Shown here: in pieces, positions 33,408-40,577 of the stretch
How the letters are laid out: each line of letters begins with the position of its first letter
How positions within the stretch are numbered: position 1 is the first letter of the stretch
Source of the DNA: Salinimicrobium sediminis
Lineage (GTDB): Bacteria; Bacteroidota; Bacteroidia; Flavobacteriales; Flavobacteriaceae
DNA length: 64,000 nucleotides
NCBI RefSeq assembly: GCF_900215295.1
Contig: NZ_OCMF01000001.1
Coordinates: forward strand, 1,054,001-1,118,000
Direction: 5' to 3'
Translations under genes and position numbers: made by a program
The notes under the pieces: generated by a model
Databases searched by the model: none
Told to the model about the DNA's origin: nothing
Seen by the model: the letters and a program-made list of their open reading frames with translations, nothing else

Positions 33408-34166
33408 ATGCAAATACTTAGATCTTTCCTTGTGGTCTTGTGGCGAATTTGGTTCTATATCCTTATGGCCATTCCCATCCTTGTACTTTTTCCTTTCCTG
33501 TTGCTTTTTACTTCCCGAACAAAGTATTACCCGCAGTTCTTTATGATCGCCCGCTGGTGGGCTCTTTTTATTCTCTACGGAATGGGTTTCTATCCTGTGA
33601 TCAAAAGAGAACAGAGGCTGGTGAAGGGGGAAAGCTATATGCTTGTCGCTAATCACACCTCGATGACAGACATTATGCTCATGCTGGCTACCGTTAAAAA
33701 CCCCTTTGTCTTCGTCGGAAAAAAAGAGCTGGTCAAAATTCCCCTTTTTGGATACTTCTACAAGCGTACCTGTATCTTGGTTGACCGCGGAAATCAGCGC
33801 AGCCGGAAAGAAGTTTTTGACAGGGCCCAGCGCAGGTTGAACAACGGGACCAGTATTTGTATCTTTCCTGAAGGAGGAGTTCCCGAAGATGAATCCCTTC
33901 TTCTTGACTCTTTTAAAGACGGGGCTTTTAGATTAGCTATAGATCACCAGATCAAAATTGTTCCCATTGTTTTTTATGACAATAAAAAGCGTTTTCCTTA
34001 TATCTTCACAAAAGGCAGCCCGGGAAGAATGCGGGTGAAGATCAAAGAATTCATTCCCACTGCAGGAATGACGCAGGATGACAAGAAGACCGTGAGGGAA
34101 CATACCCGGGAGGTGATCTTAAATGAACTTCGGAGTAAAGAACCGGTTGTTAAAACTTATAGCTAA
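33408..34166 (+). CDS. plsC: 1-acylglycerol-3-phosphate O-acyltransferase
   Basis: A 252-residue membrane-bound enzyme making phosphatidic acid in phospholipid synthesis. An N-terminal hydrophobic helix (FLVVLWRIWFYILMAIPILV) is followed by the catalytic NHTSMTD (H-x4-D) near residue 76, then FVGKKELVKIPLFG and the acyl-acceptor motif FPEGGVPEDES. I use the ATG at 33408; an in-frame TTG three codons earlier overlaps a promoter-like box. Its 3' end overlaps the convergent beta-barrel gene by 17 bp. Confidence 0.9.
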   Translation: MQILRSFLVVLWRIWFYILMAIPILVLFPFLLLFTSRTKYYPQFFMIARWWALFILYGMGFYPVIKREQRLVKGESYMLVANHTSMTDIMLMLATVKNPFVFVGKKELVKIPLFGYFYKRTCILVDRGNQRSRKEVFDRAQRRLNNGTSICIFPEGGVPEDESLLLDSFKDGAFRLAIDHQIKIVPIVFYDNKKRFPYIFTKGSPGRMRVKIKEFIPTAGMTQDDKKTVREHTREVILNELRSKEPVVKTYS

Positions 34167-35439
34167 ATCCGGAATAGATCCCAAAGTAGTAAGGACGCGT
34201 ATCTGATGACGCATTTTCAAAGGTGTTAAGCTGGTATTTGAGCATAGGCTCCAGGTTAAGCTTGAATTTATCTGAAAGGTTATAATCCAGCCCCAATCCA
34301 ATGTTGGTGCTGAAGCTAACATTTTGCAGGTTATTGGCTCTGCCTTCCAAAGAAACGGTTTCGGCATTAAGAAGGATCTCATTTTCTGCAAGGAACAAAG
34401 TACTGGCCCCTCCAATAAGATTTAACTCAAATTTATCTGCAAAAAGATTGTACTCCAATTCCAGAGGTATTTCGAGGTATCCGGTTTTTTGATTGAGTTC
34501 TCCGGGTCGAATATATGCTGCGTCTGTTCGGTTTGTACTACCCGTAGGAGTTCTTCCGCCGTTCTTTCCTCCCAGTGTAGAGGTCACTGTAGAGCTGTTG
34601 TCAAGGGAAATATTTTTGACGGGTGATTTGCCCGCTACCGCCTGGAATGCGACTCCTCCGGTGTTATAGCTCATATTAACCTTATTGATCCCGGAGCGGA
34701 TTTTAAACTTCTCGTTCAGGTTGTATGCAATCTTTACTCCGTAGGAATAAGTCATTTCCCCTTCGCTGTTATTGTTGTTAAAGCGTGGATCTATGAAATT
34801 GCCTTTCCCCATATTTCCGTAGTAAATAGGGGCGGCGTGAGTGGATATTTCAAAACCCTTTTTAGAAGTAGAGGCGGCGACTTCTGTTTCGTCTTCCCTT
34901 AAAGCCTCCAGCAGAAGATCTTCTTTTTCCTCCGGGAGTTTATTTTCGATTTTTACAAGCCCTTCTTCGGACGCGACCGGATCATAGCTGTCAAAAATGA
35001 CATTTTTAGAAGCTATCTCTACGGCAGATACTTCAGCAACTCTTTTGCCTTTCCCTTCCTCCTGAAGTGGAGTAGAAGGAAGTGTGGTTTCTGAAACGGC
35101 TTCGGCAATAGGTTCTGCTTCAGCTTCAATTTCAGAAGGAATTACGCTTAAGCGGCTATTTTGTGGTTGGGTATTTGGAGAATTTGCAGGTAACTGCGTT
35201 TCCTCGTTAGCAACTGCTGTACCGGACTGTTTAGGCAGAATCCAATCTCCAATAAGAAGCAGGAATGCCAGTATTGCTGCAACCCCCGCAATTCTTGACC
35301 AAAGAGGAACCACTGCCGGTTTTTTCTCTTCTTCCTTAAGTTTTGCCGCAATAGATCGCCAGACCACATCTCTTGGAGCTGCTTCAAAATCGCGAAACTT
35401 CTCCTGGTAAAGTCTGTCTATGTACTTCTTCTCTTTCAT
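34150..35439 (-). CDS. Anti-sigma-like/outer-membrane beta-barrel protein paired with an ECF sigma factor
   Basis: A 429-residue protein with an unusual layout. Residues 1-45 are cytosolic and charged (KKYIDRLYQEKFRDFEAAPR). One hydrophobic helix lies at about 49-66 (IAGVAAILAFLLLIGDWILP). A long, low-complexity, Glu/Pro/Ser-rich linker runs to about 190. The last ~240 residues look like a PorT/OmpW-type barrel with alternating hydrophobics and a C-terminal Phe (YFGIYSGFSYKF). The gene starts at the last base of the sigma gene stop. The N-terminal region resembles anti-sigma factors only in position and charge, so sensing from the outer membrane to sigma is an inference. Confidence 0.72.
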   Translation of the reverse strand: MKEKKYIDRLYQEKFRDFEAAPRDVVWRSIAAKLKEEEKKPAVVPLWSRIAGVAAILAFLLLIGDWILPKQSGTAVANEETQLPANSPNTQPQNSRLSVIPSEIEAEAEPIAEAVSETTLPSTPLQEEGKGKRVAEVSAVEIASKNVIFDSYDPVASEEGLVKIENKLPEEKEDLLLEALREDETEVAASTSKKGFEISTHAAPIYYGNMGKGNFIDPRFNNNNSEGEMTYSYGVKIAYNLNEKFKIRSGINKVNMSYNTGGVAFQAVAGKSPVKNISLDNSSTVTSTLGGKNGGRTPTGSTNRTDAAYIRPGELNQKTGYLEIPLELEYNLFADKFELNLIGGASTLFLAENEILLNAETVSLEGRANNLQNVSFSTNIGLGLDYNLSDKFKLNLEPMLKYQLNTFENASSDTRPYYFGIYSGFSYKF

Positions 35440-35981
35440 TAAATGGACCGGGCGGCAGATTTATAAAGACTTGACTCTATTTTTTCTTTGAGGATCATGC
35501 GGGCTCTCGCAAGATTTGATTTTGATGTTCCTGTGGAGATGTTCATGATCTCGGCAATTTCTTTGTGAGAGTGTCCATCGAGCACATAGAGGTTGAAAAC
35601 CTGCCGGTACCTTGCAGGCAGCTTTTGGATGATCTCCAGCAAATAATCCACAGATACTTCATCTTCATCAATTTCAATTTCCGGCTCCTTATAATGGTCT
35701 TCCCTTATTATTTCAAAAACTGTTTGTGTTCTATATTTTTGAAGGCACGTGTTGATAACGATTCGTTTCATCCAACCTTCGAACGATCCTTTGTTCCGGT
35801 ATTGAGACATACTTTTAAAGATCATCAAAAATGCATCCTGCATGTTGTCTTCTGCCTGCTGATAGCTGGCGGAATACTTGAGGCAAACAGGAAATAATCT
35901 ATGCGCAAACATCTTGTAAAGCTCTTCCTGAGCTTTTATGTCCTGCTTTTTGCATTTTCGTATGAGTTGTTTGATGCTCAA
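35439..35981 (-). CDS. RNA polymerase ECF-type sigma-70 factor
   Basis: A 180-residue sigma factor with only regions 2 and 4. Region 2 is in KCKKQDIKAQEELYKMFAHR to SFEGWMKRIVINTCLQKYR. Region 4 is in IIQKLPARYRQVFNLYVLDG, with the helix-turn-helix HSHKEIAEIMNISTGTSKSN. It probably directs its own operon, as ECF factors commonly do. The downstream membrane-plus-barrel gene overlaps it by 1 nt and is the likely regulator. A hairpin with a U-run 186 nt upstream may attenuate its transcription. Confidence 0.92.
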   Translation of the reverse strand: MSIKQLIRKCKKQDIKAQEELYKMFAHRLFPVCLKYSASYQQAEDNMQDAFLMIFKSMSQYRNKGSFEGWMKRIVINTCLQKYRTQTVFEIIREDHYKEPEIEIDEDEVSVDYLLEIIQKLPARYRQVFNLYVLDGHSHKEIAEIMNISTGTSKSNLARARMILKEKIESSLYKSAARSI

Positions 35982-35992
35982 TCTTAAAATAT

Positions 35993-36295
35993 TTAGGTGC
36001 TGTTGAAAAACTGTGGCTCTAAAGCCGGTTTTCTGAAGCGCTCCATCTGCCGGGGAGCAGCTTCAGGAGTTCTAAATATAGGAATTTCAGCCGGTTCTGC
36101 AACAAAAATCACTCTGGCTTGCAGGGATTTATAAGGTTGCAAAAGGTGTAGGGGTAGTATTGTTGTAAAAAAGGAAGGGCGGGATCCATTGGAGGATCCC
36201 GATCTTCCGGGGGAATTAGCCTTTAAATTATCCCTCTTTTTTATGCCGTTGTCATAGTAGGTATTGGAGTCAAAAAAACTACATCGATCATCCAT
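35993..36295 (-). CDS. Hypothetical small protein or leader frame upstream of the ECF sigma gene (doubtful)
   Basis: A 100-codon frame starting MDDRCSFFDSNTYYDNGIKK, Pro-rich near its end (FRTPEAAPRQMERFRKPALE), with no family I recognise. It lies 11 nt before the sigma gene in the 418-bp gap 35982-36399. That gap otherwise holds only the recA terminator and an internal hairpin (36166-36208) that falls within this frame. The hairpin argues that the stretch may be a regulatory leader, not a gene. The box TATTTCTG upstream deviates from consensus by one base. Confidence 0.3.
   Translation of the reverse strand: MDDRCSFFDSNTYYDNGIKKRDNLKANSPGRSGSSNGSRPSFFTTILPLHLLQPYKSLQARVIFVAEPAEIPIFRTPEAAPRQMERFRKPALEPQFFNST
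36166..36208 (-). terminator. Possible attenuator upstream of the ECF sigma gene
   Basis: CGGGATCC (36180-36187) pairs perfectly with GGATCCCG (36194-36201) around six bases, with a further GGAA/TTCC pair outside. On the minus strand it is followed at once by six U. Confidence 0.45.
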
Positions 36296-36365
36296 AACAG
36301 CATTGGTGGTTGGGGTCTGTATTAAACAGATGCAGAAATACTAAAATGGTTGCGCCTAAAATCAA

Positions 36366-36393
36366 AAAATCCCGAAAAATTTTTCGGGATTTT
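36366..36393 (-). terminator. recA terminator
   Basis: A 28-bp perfect palindrome, arms AAAATCCCGAAAAA and TTTTTCGGGATTTT, begins 7 nt past the recA stop on the minus strand. Confidence 0.85.
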
Positions 36394-36399
36394 AAAGTT

Positions 36400-37413
36400 T
36401 TATGATTTTGCGACGCTCATGGCTTCCTTGATCCTGGTCTCCAGTTCTTCCATAAGGTCCGGATTATCCTTGAGCAGCATCTTAACTGCATCACGTCCCT
36501 GGCCAAGTTTGGTGTCTTCATAACTAAACCATGATCCGCTCTTTTTGATGATCTCGTAATCAACTCCTATGTCGATGATCTCTCCAATCTTAGAAACACC
36601 CTCTCCATACATGATGTCAAATTCGGCAGTTTTAAATGGCGGTGCCACTTTGTTCTTTACAACCTTAACTCTTGTTTTATTCCCCTGTACCTCGCTATTG
36701 CTGTCTTTGATCTGGGTAGAGCGACGAATATCCAGCCTTATGGAAGCATAGAACTTCAGCGCGTTACCACCGGTGGTGGTTTCAGGGTTTCCGAACATAA
36801 CACCAATCTTCTCCCTCAACTGGTTGATAAAGATCACTGTACAATGAGTTTTGCTGATAGAAGCGGTAAGCTTCCGAAGCGCCTGAGACATAAGACGGGC
36901 ATGTAATCCCATTTTTGAATCCCCCATTTCTCCTTCGATCTCACTCTTTGGAGTCAAAGCCGCAACAGAGTCAATTACAATAATATCAATAGCTCCAGAA
37001 CGTATAAGGTTATCTGCGATCTCAAGAGCCTGCTCCCCGTTATCGGGCTGTGAGATGATAAGGTTCTCAAGGTCGATCCCTAACTTTTCAGCATAAAACC
37101 TGTCAAAAGCGTGTTCTGCATCAATAAAGGCTGCAATTCCTCCTGCTTTTTGAGCTTCGGCAATAGCGTGTAAAGTAAGGGTGGTTTTTCCCGAAGATTC
37201 GGGTCCATATATTTCAATTACCCTTCCCCTTGGATATCCTCCCACTCCCAACGCAAGATCAAGTCCTAACGATCCGCTTGGTATTACATCAACATCAATG
37301 ACACTCTGGTCACTCATCTTCATTACGGTACCCTTGCCGTAGGTTTTATCCATCTTATCAAGGGTGAGTTTAAGGGCTTTTAATTTTGCTTCTTTTTCTT
37401 TCTCTGTGCTCAT
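36400..37413 (-). CDS. recA: Recombinase RecA
   Basis: The 337-residue strand-exchange recombinase for repair and recombination. Walker [14 protein letters not shown] near residue 69, the MAW-like loop [14 protein letters not shown] and [20 protein letters not shown] are all intact. The C-terminal tail is short and only moderately acidic ([17 protein letters not shown]). It is monocistronic with its own terminator. A 16-bp perfect palindrome lies 117 nt upstream of the ATG. Confidence 0.98.
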   Translation of the reverse strand: MSTEKEKEAKLKALKLTLDKMDKTYGKGTVMKMSDQSVIDVDVIPSGSLGLDLALGVGGYPRGRVIEIYGPESSGKTTLTLHAIAEAQKAGGIAAFIDAEHAFDRFYAEKLGIDLENLIISQPDNGEQALEIADNLIRSGAIDIIVIDSVAALTPKSEIEGEMGDSKMGLHARLMSQALRKLTASISKTHCTVIFINQLREKIGVMFGNPETTTGGNALKFYASIRLDIRRSTQIKDSNSEVQGNKTRVKVVKNKVAPPFKTAEFDIMYGEGVSKIGEIIDIGVDYEIIKKSGSWFSYEDTKLGQGRDAVKMLLKDNPDLMEELETRIKEAMSVAKS

Positions 37414-37529
37414 TTACTTCGGCTTCTTTTAATATGATAGTGCTGCTAAAATACTATAAGTTTTTATATCCAATAAATTTAATACGCAACCTTTTTCTCT
37501 TTTCCGCATCTATTAGATAAACCAACTAT

Positions 37530-37545
37530 AAACTTCATGAAGTTT
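37530..37545. promoter_or_regulatory. 16-bp palindrome in the recA-trhO intergenic region
   Basis: AAACTTCATGAAGTTT is fully self-complementary and lies between the divergent recA and trhO genes. The form suits a dimeric repressor site, but no cognate regulator is in the window. Confidence 0.35.
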
Positions 37546-37559
37546 TTAAAACGAAATAT

Positions 37560-37723
37560 TATTTTAAATATCTCCGGCAGTTCTGCAGTCGTTAACCTGA
37601 GCTGCACCTGCCGTATGGACGGCGGCTAACGTTATTCTTATTTTTAGTTGAAGAATTAAAAGTATTAATAACGAATTAGCCGTTCGAAAAAAAATGCCCC
37701 GATAACACATCCGGGCATTTTTT
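37560..37723 (+). ncRNA. Candidate structured small RNA between recA and trhO
   Basis: The 366-bp gap 37414-37779 contains several stems that all end at an intrinsic terminator with no gene in front of it on this strand. They are TGCAG/CTGCA (37584-37606), GCCGT-ATGG-ACGGC (37610-37623), and a 14-bp stem CGGCTAA+CGTTATT pairing with AATAACG+TTAGCCG (37623-37682, with a 2-nt AA bulge). A terminator needs a transcript, so a short RNA is the simplest reading. The 5' end is a guess and I recognise no known family. Confidence 0.4.
37689..37723 (+). terminator. Intrinsic terminator upstream of trhO
   Basis: AAAAAATGCCC pairs perfectly with GGGCATTTTTT around a 13-nt loop. It lies 13 nt before the trhO -7 box, so it ends a separate upstream transcript. 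Confidence 0.8.
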
Positions 37724-37735
37724 CATTTAAACCCT

Positions 37736-37743
37736 TATCTTTG
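37736..37743 (+). promoter_or_regulatory. -7 box for trhO
   Basis: TATCTTTG, an exact TAnnTTTG match, 37 nt before the ATG at 37780. Confidence 0.55.
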
Positions 37744-37779
37744 CACAAAATTTCTTTAACCTTATATCATTAGTATAGC

Positions 37780-38811
37780 ATGCAACTGTACAATAAATTA
37801 AGCGCTAAAGAAAGGGAAGCACTACTTGAAGAAGCCGGGGAAGACCGGCTCACGCTCTCTTTCTATCAATATGCCAAAATTGGGAACCCCGATCTTTTTC
37901 GGAACCATCTTTTTATCGCCTGGGACCAAATGGAAGTCCTTGGAAGAATTTATGTAGCTCACGAAGGGATTAATGCCCAGCTTTCTGTTCCTGCCAAAAA
38001 CTTCGGAAAATTTAAGGAGTTCCTTGACGGAATCTATTTCCTGGAGAACGTTCGCCTTAATATCGCCATTGAACACGATATTAAATCCTTCCTGAAGCTG
38101 AAGGTCAAGGTTCGCGACAAGATCCTGGCTGACGGACTTAATGACGAGACTTTTGATGTTACAAATAAAGGAGTTCATGTAGACGCCAAAGCTTTTAATG
38201 AATTGCTTGAGGATCCCAATACGATTCTGGTAGACATGCGCAATCATTACGAGAGCGAAATTGGTCATTTTAAAGGCGCTATGACGCCTGATGTAGATAC
38301 TTTTAGGGATAGTCTTGACCTTATCGAAAAGGATATTCAGGATCATAAGGAAGACAAGAACCTGGTGATGTATTGCACCGGCGGAATTCGTTGTGAAAAG
38401 GCCAGTGCTTACTACAAGCATAAAGGTTTTCAAAAGGTATATCAGCTTGAAGGCGGGATCATTGAATATGCCCGGCAGGTTCAAAACCTCAAACTGGAGA
38501 ACAAGTTCCTTGGTAAGAACTTCGTTTTTGACCATCGCAGGGGAGAACGCATCAGCGAAGATGTGATTTCAAATTGCCACCAGTGCGGGAAACCTTGTGA
38601 TACTCATGTAAATTGTGCCAATGAAGCCTGTCACCTGCTGTTCATTCAATGTGAGGAATGTGCAGAGCAAATGAGCAACTGCTGTTCTGCCGAATGTCAG
38701 GATATTGCAGCCCTGCCTTATGAGGAGCAAAAGGCATTGAGAAAGGGAAAAGGGAACAGCAATAAGATCTTCAAAAAAGGCAGATCTGAGGTGCTTAAGT
38801 ACAAACGCTGA
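37780..38811 (+). CDS. trhO: tRNA U34 hydroxylase, rhodanese-related (YceA/TrhO)
   Basis: A 343-residue oxygen-dependent enzyme that hydroxylates uridine 34 in tRNA anticodons (5-hydroxyuridine). The N-terminal acylphosphatase-like domain is followed by a rhodanese domain with catalytic CTGGIRCEKASAYYKHKGF near residue 205. The C-terminus is Cys-rich (CHQCGKPCDTHVNCANEACH, then CEECAEQMSNCCSAEC), typical of the longer members and perhaps metal-binding. The gene is monocistronic. Confidence 0.93.
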   Translation: MQLYNKLSAKEREALLEEAGEDRLTLSFYQYAKIGNPDLFRNHLFIAWDQMEVLGRIYVAHEGINAQLSVPAKNFGKFKEFLDGIYFLENVRLNIAIEHDIKSFLKLKVKVRDKILADGLNDETFDVTNKGVHVDAKAFNELLEDPNTILVDMRNHYESEIGHFKGAMTPDVDTFRDSLDLIEKDIQDHKEDKNLVMYCTGGIRCEKASAYYKHKGFQKVYQLEGGIIEYARQVQNLKLENKFLGKNFVFDHRRGERISEDVISNCHQCGKPCDTHVNCANEACHLLFIQCEECAEQMSNCCSAECQDIAALPYEEQKALRKGKGNSNKIFKKGRSEVLKYKR

Positions 38812-38930
38812 CAATTAGTTTCTCAGGAGTGCGTTCCATAAATAATGGTATATTTACCTCATTAGTTTTTAAATAAGACACAATCCGGAGGGAGCAAATT
38901 GGCTCTTTCCAGGATTTCAATATATAGATT

Positions 38931-40088
38931 ATGGGATGTAACAGTTGCTCGACCGGCAAAGACGGTCAGCCTAAAGGATGTAAGAATAATGGGACCTGCG
39001 GAACCGATGGCTGTAACAAGCTTTCGGTATTCGACTGGTTATCAAATATGGCGCTTCCGCAGGGAATGGAGCCATTCGATATAGTAGAAGTCCGGTTCAA
39101 GAACGGGCGGAAACACTTTTTTAAGAATACAGAAAATTTAAGCCTTAGCATAGGCGATGTTGTAGCTACAGAGGCTGCACCGGGTCACGATGTGGGCGTG
39201 GTTTCCCTGGTGGGGGAACTTGTGCGCGTACAGATGAAAAAGAAAAAAGTGCGGCAGGATAGCCCTGAGGTGCTTAAGATCTATAGAAAAGCTACTCAAC
39301 GTGATATTGATATTTGGCAGGAGGCCAGGGAGCGCGAGGATAAAATGAAAGTACGGGCCCGGGAGATCGCTATTCGGCTGAATCTTCAAATGAAGATAAG
39401 CGATATCGAATTCCAGGGAGATGCTTCAAAAGCCACTTTTTACTATACTGCTGAAGAAAGGGTTGATTTCAGGCAGCTTATCAAGGAGTTTGCGAGGGAA
39501 TTCAACACCCGCATCGAAATGCGGCAAATAGGCTTCAGGCAGGAAGCAGCTCGTCTTGGTGGGATTGGTTCCTGCGGAAGGGAACTGTGCTGTTCTACCT
39601 GGTTAACCGACTTCAGGAGCGTAAATACTTCCGCAGCAAGATATCAGCAACTTTCTTTGAATCCTCAGAAACTTGCAGGACAATGCGGAAAGCTTAAATG
39701 CTGCCTCAACTATGAATTAGATACTTATCTTGATGCACTTAAGGATTTTCCGAAGTCTGAAACCAAGCTATACACCAAAAAAGGTACAGCGGTGTGTCAA
39801 AAAACTGATATTTTTAAAGGATTATTGTGGTACGCCTATGAAGGGGACTGGAGCAACTGGCACACCCTAACGGTAGAACAGGCGAACAAGATCATTAAGG
39901 CGAATTCAAAGAAAGAGCCGGTAGGCAGCCTGGAAGAATTTGCAGTACAGCTGGAACAGGAATCCAAACCGGATTATCACAATGTTGTGGGGCAGGATAG
40001 TCTTACAAGATTTGATTCCAAGGGAACATCCGGAAAGAAAAAACGCAAGAACAAACGCAAAAAGAAAAGACCGCAAAACAATGGGTAA
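38931..40088 (+). CDS. ricT: PSP1 domain protein, RicT-like
   Basis: A 385-residue protein. It opens with a Cys-rich N-terminus (MGCNSCSTGKDGQPKGCKNN), then the PSP1 core DIVEVRFKNGRKHFFKNTEN, and the Cys motif region RLGGIGSCGRELCCSTWLTD plus GKLKCCLNYELD. In Bacillus RicT is part of the iron-sulfur RicAFT complex acting on RNA processing. In Bacteroidota the role is not settled, and RicA/RicF are not here. The C-terminal ~25 residues are almost all Lys/Arg, suggesting nucleic-acid contact. Its end overlaps gldH by 8 bp. Confidence 0.88.
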   Translation: MGCNSCSTGKDGQPKGCKNNGTCGTDGCNKLSVFDWLSNMALPQGMEPFDIVEVRFKNGRKHFFKNTENLSLSIGDVVATEAAPGHDVGVVSLVGELVRVQMKKKKVRQDSPEVLKIYRKATQRDIDIWQEAREREDKMKVRAREIAIRLNLQMKISDIEFQGDASKATFYYTAEERVDFRQLIKEFAREFNTRIEMRQIGFRQEAARLGGIGSCGRELCCSTWLTDFRSVNTSAARYQQLSLNPQKLAGQCGKLKCCLNYELDTYLDALKDFPKSETKLYTKKGTAVCQKTDIFKGLLWYAYEGDWSNWHTLTVEQANKIIKANSKKEPVGSLEEFAVQLEQESKPDYHNVVGQDSLTRFDSKGTSGKKKRKNKRKKKRPQNNG

Positions 40089-40569
40089 AGGAGTTGTGTT
40101 TTTCCTCTTTTTGGGACTTCTGCTTTTTGCTTCCTGTGATCAAACGAGAGTTTATGATGATTACGCATCGGTTCCCGGGGAATGGCACCGGGATTCGGTA
40201 GTGCAGTTCCGTTTTCAGGCGCCGGATACTGTGAAGAACTACAACCTGTTTATCAATTTACGGAACAATTCAGATTATCCTTTCAGCAACCTGTACCTTA
40301 TTACAGAACTCAACTTTCCAAACGGGAAGGTGATAAGTGACACCCTTCAATATGAAATGGCTGCGCCTACAGGGGAGTGGCTTGGCACAGGCTTTGGTGA
40401 TGTAAAGGAAAGCAAGCTTTGGTATAAGGAGAATATAAAATTCACCGAAAGCGGGGAATATTTAGTGACCATTCAGCATGCGATGAGAAAGCGGGATAGC
40501 GTTAAGGGAATTGAGAATCTTGATGGTATCACCGAAGTTGGATTTAGAATAGAAGACATAAAACAATAA
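40081..40569 (+). CDS. gldH: Gliding motility lipoprotein GldH
   Basis: A 162-residue lipoprotein needed, in Flavobacterium, for gliding and chitin use together with type IX secretion. The signal MGKGVVFFLFLGLLLFASCD has its lipobox Cys at residue 19. The mature part includes NLFINLRNNSDYPFSNLYLI and LGTGFGDVKESKLWYKENI, as in GldH. The ATG at 40081 gives the normal signal peptide; a longer in-frame extension lies wholly within ricT and is unlikely. ricT-gldH-PBP1A is a gene order I remember from other flavobacteria. Confidence 0.9.
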   Translation: MGKGVVFFLFLGLLLFASCDQTRVYDDYASVPGEWHRDSVVQFRFQAPDTVKNYNLFINLRNNSDYPFSNLYLITELNFPNGKVISDTLQYEMAAPTGEWLGTGFGDVKESKLWYKENIKFTESGEYLVTIQHAMRKRDSVKGIENLDGITEVGFRIEDIKQ

Positions 40570-40577
40570 ATTATTAG

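Noticed and set aside
37676-37700. GTTCGAA stretch resembling a tRNA T-loop
   Set aside because: No acceptor, anticodon or D-arm can be folded around it; it borders the terminator stem.
37822-38535. 237-codon frame antisense to trhO
   Set aside because: Mirrors the codon structure of a clearly conserved gene, has no family signature and no leader.
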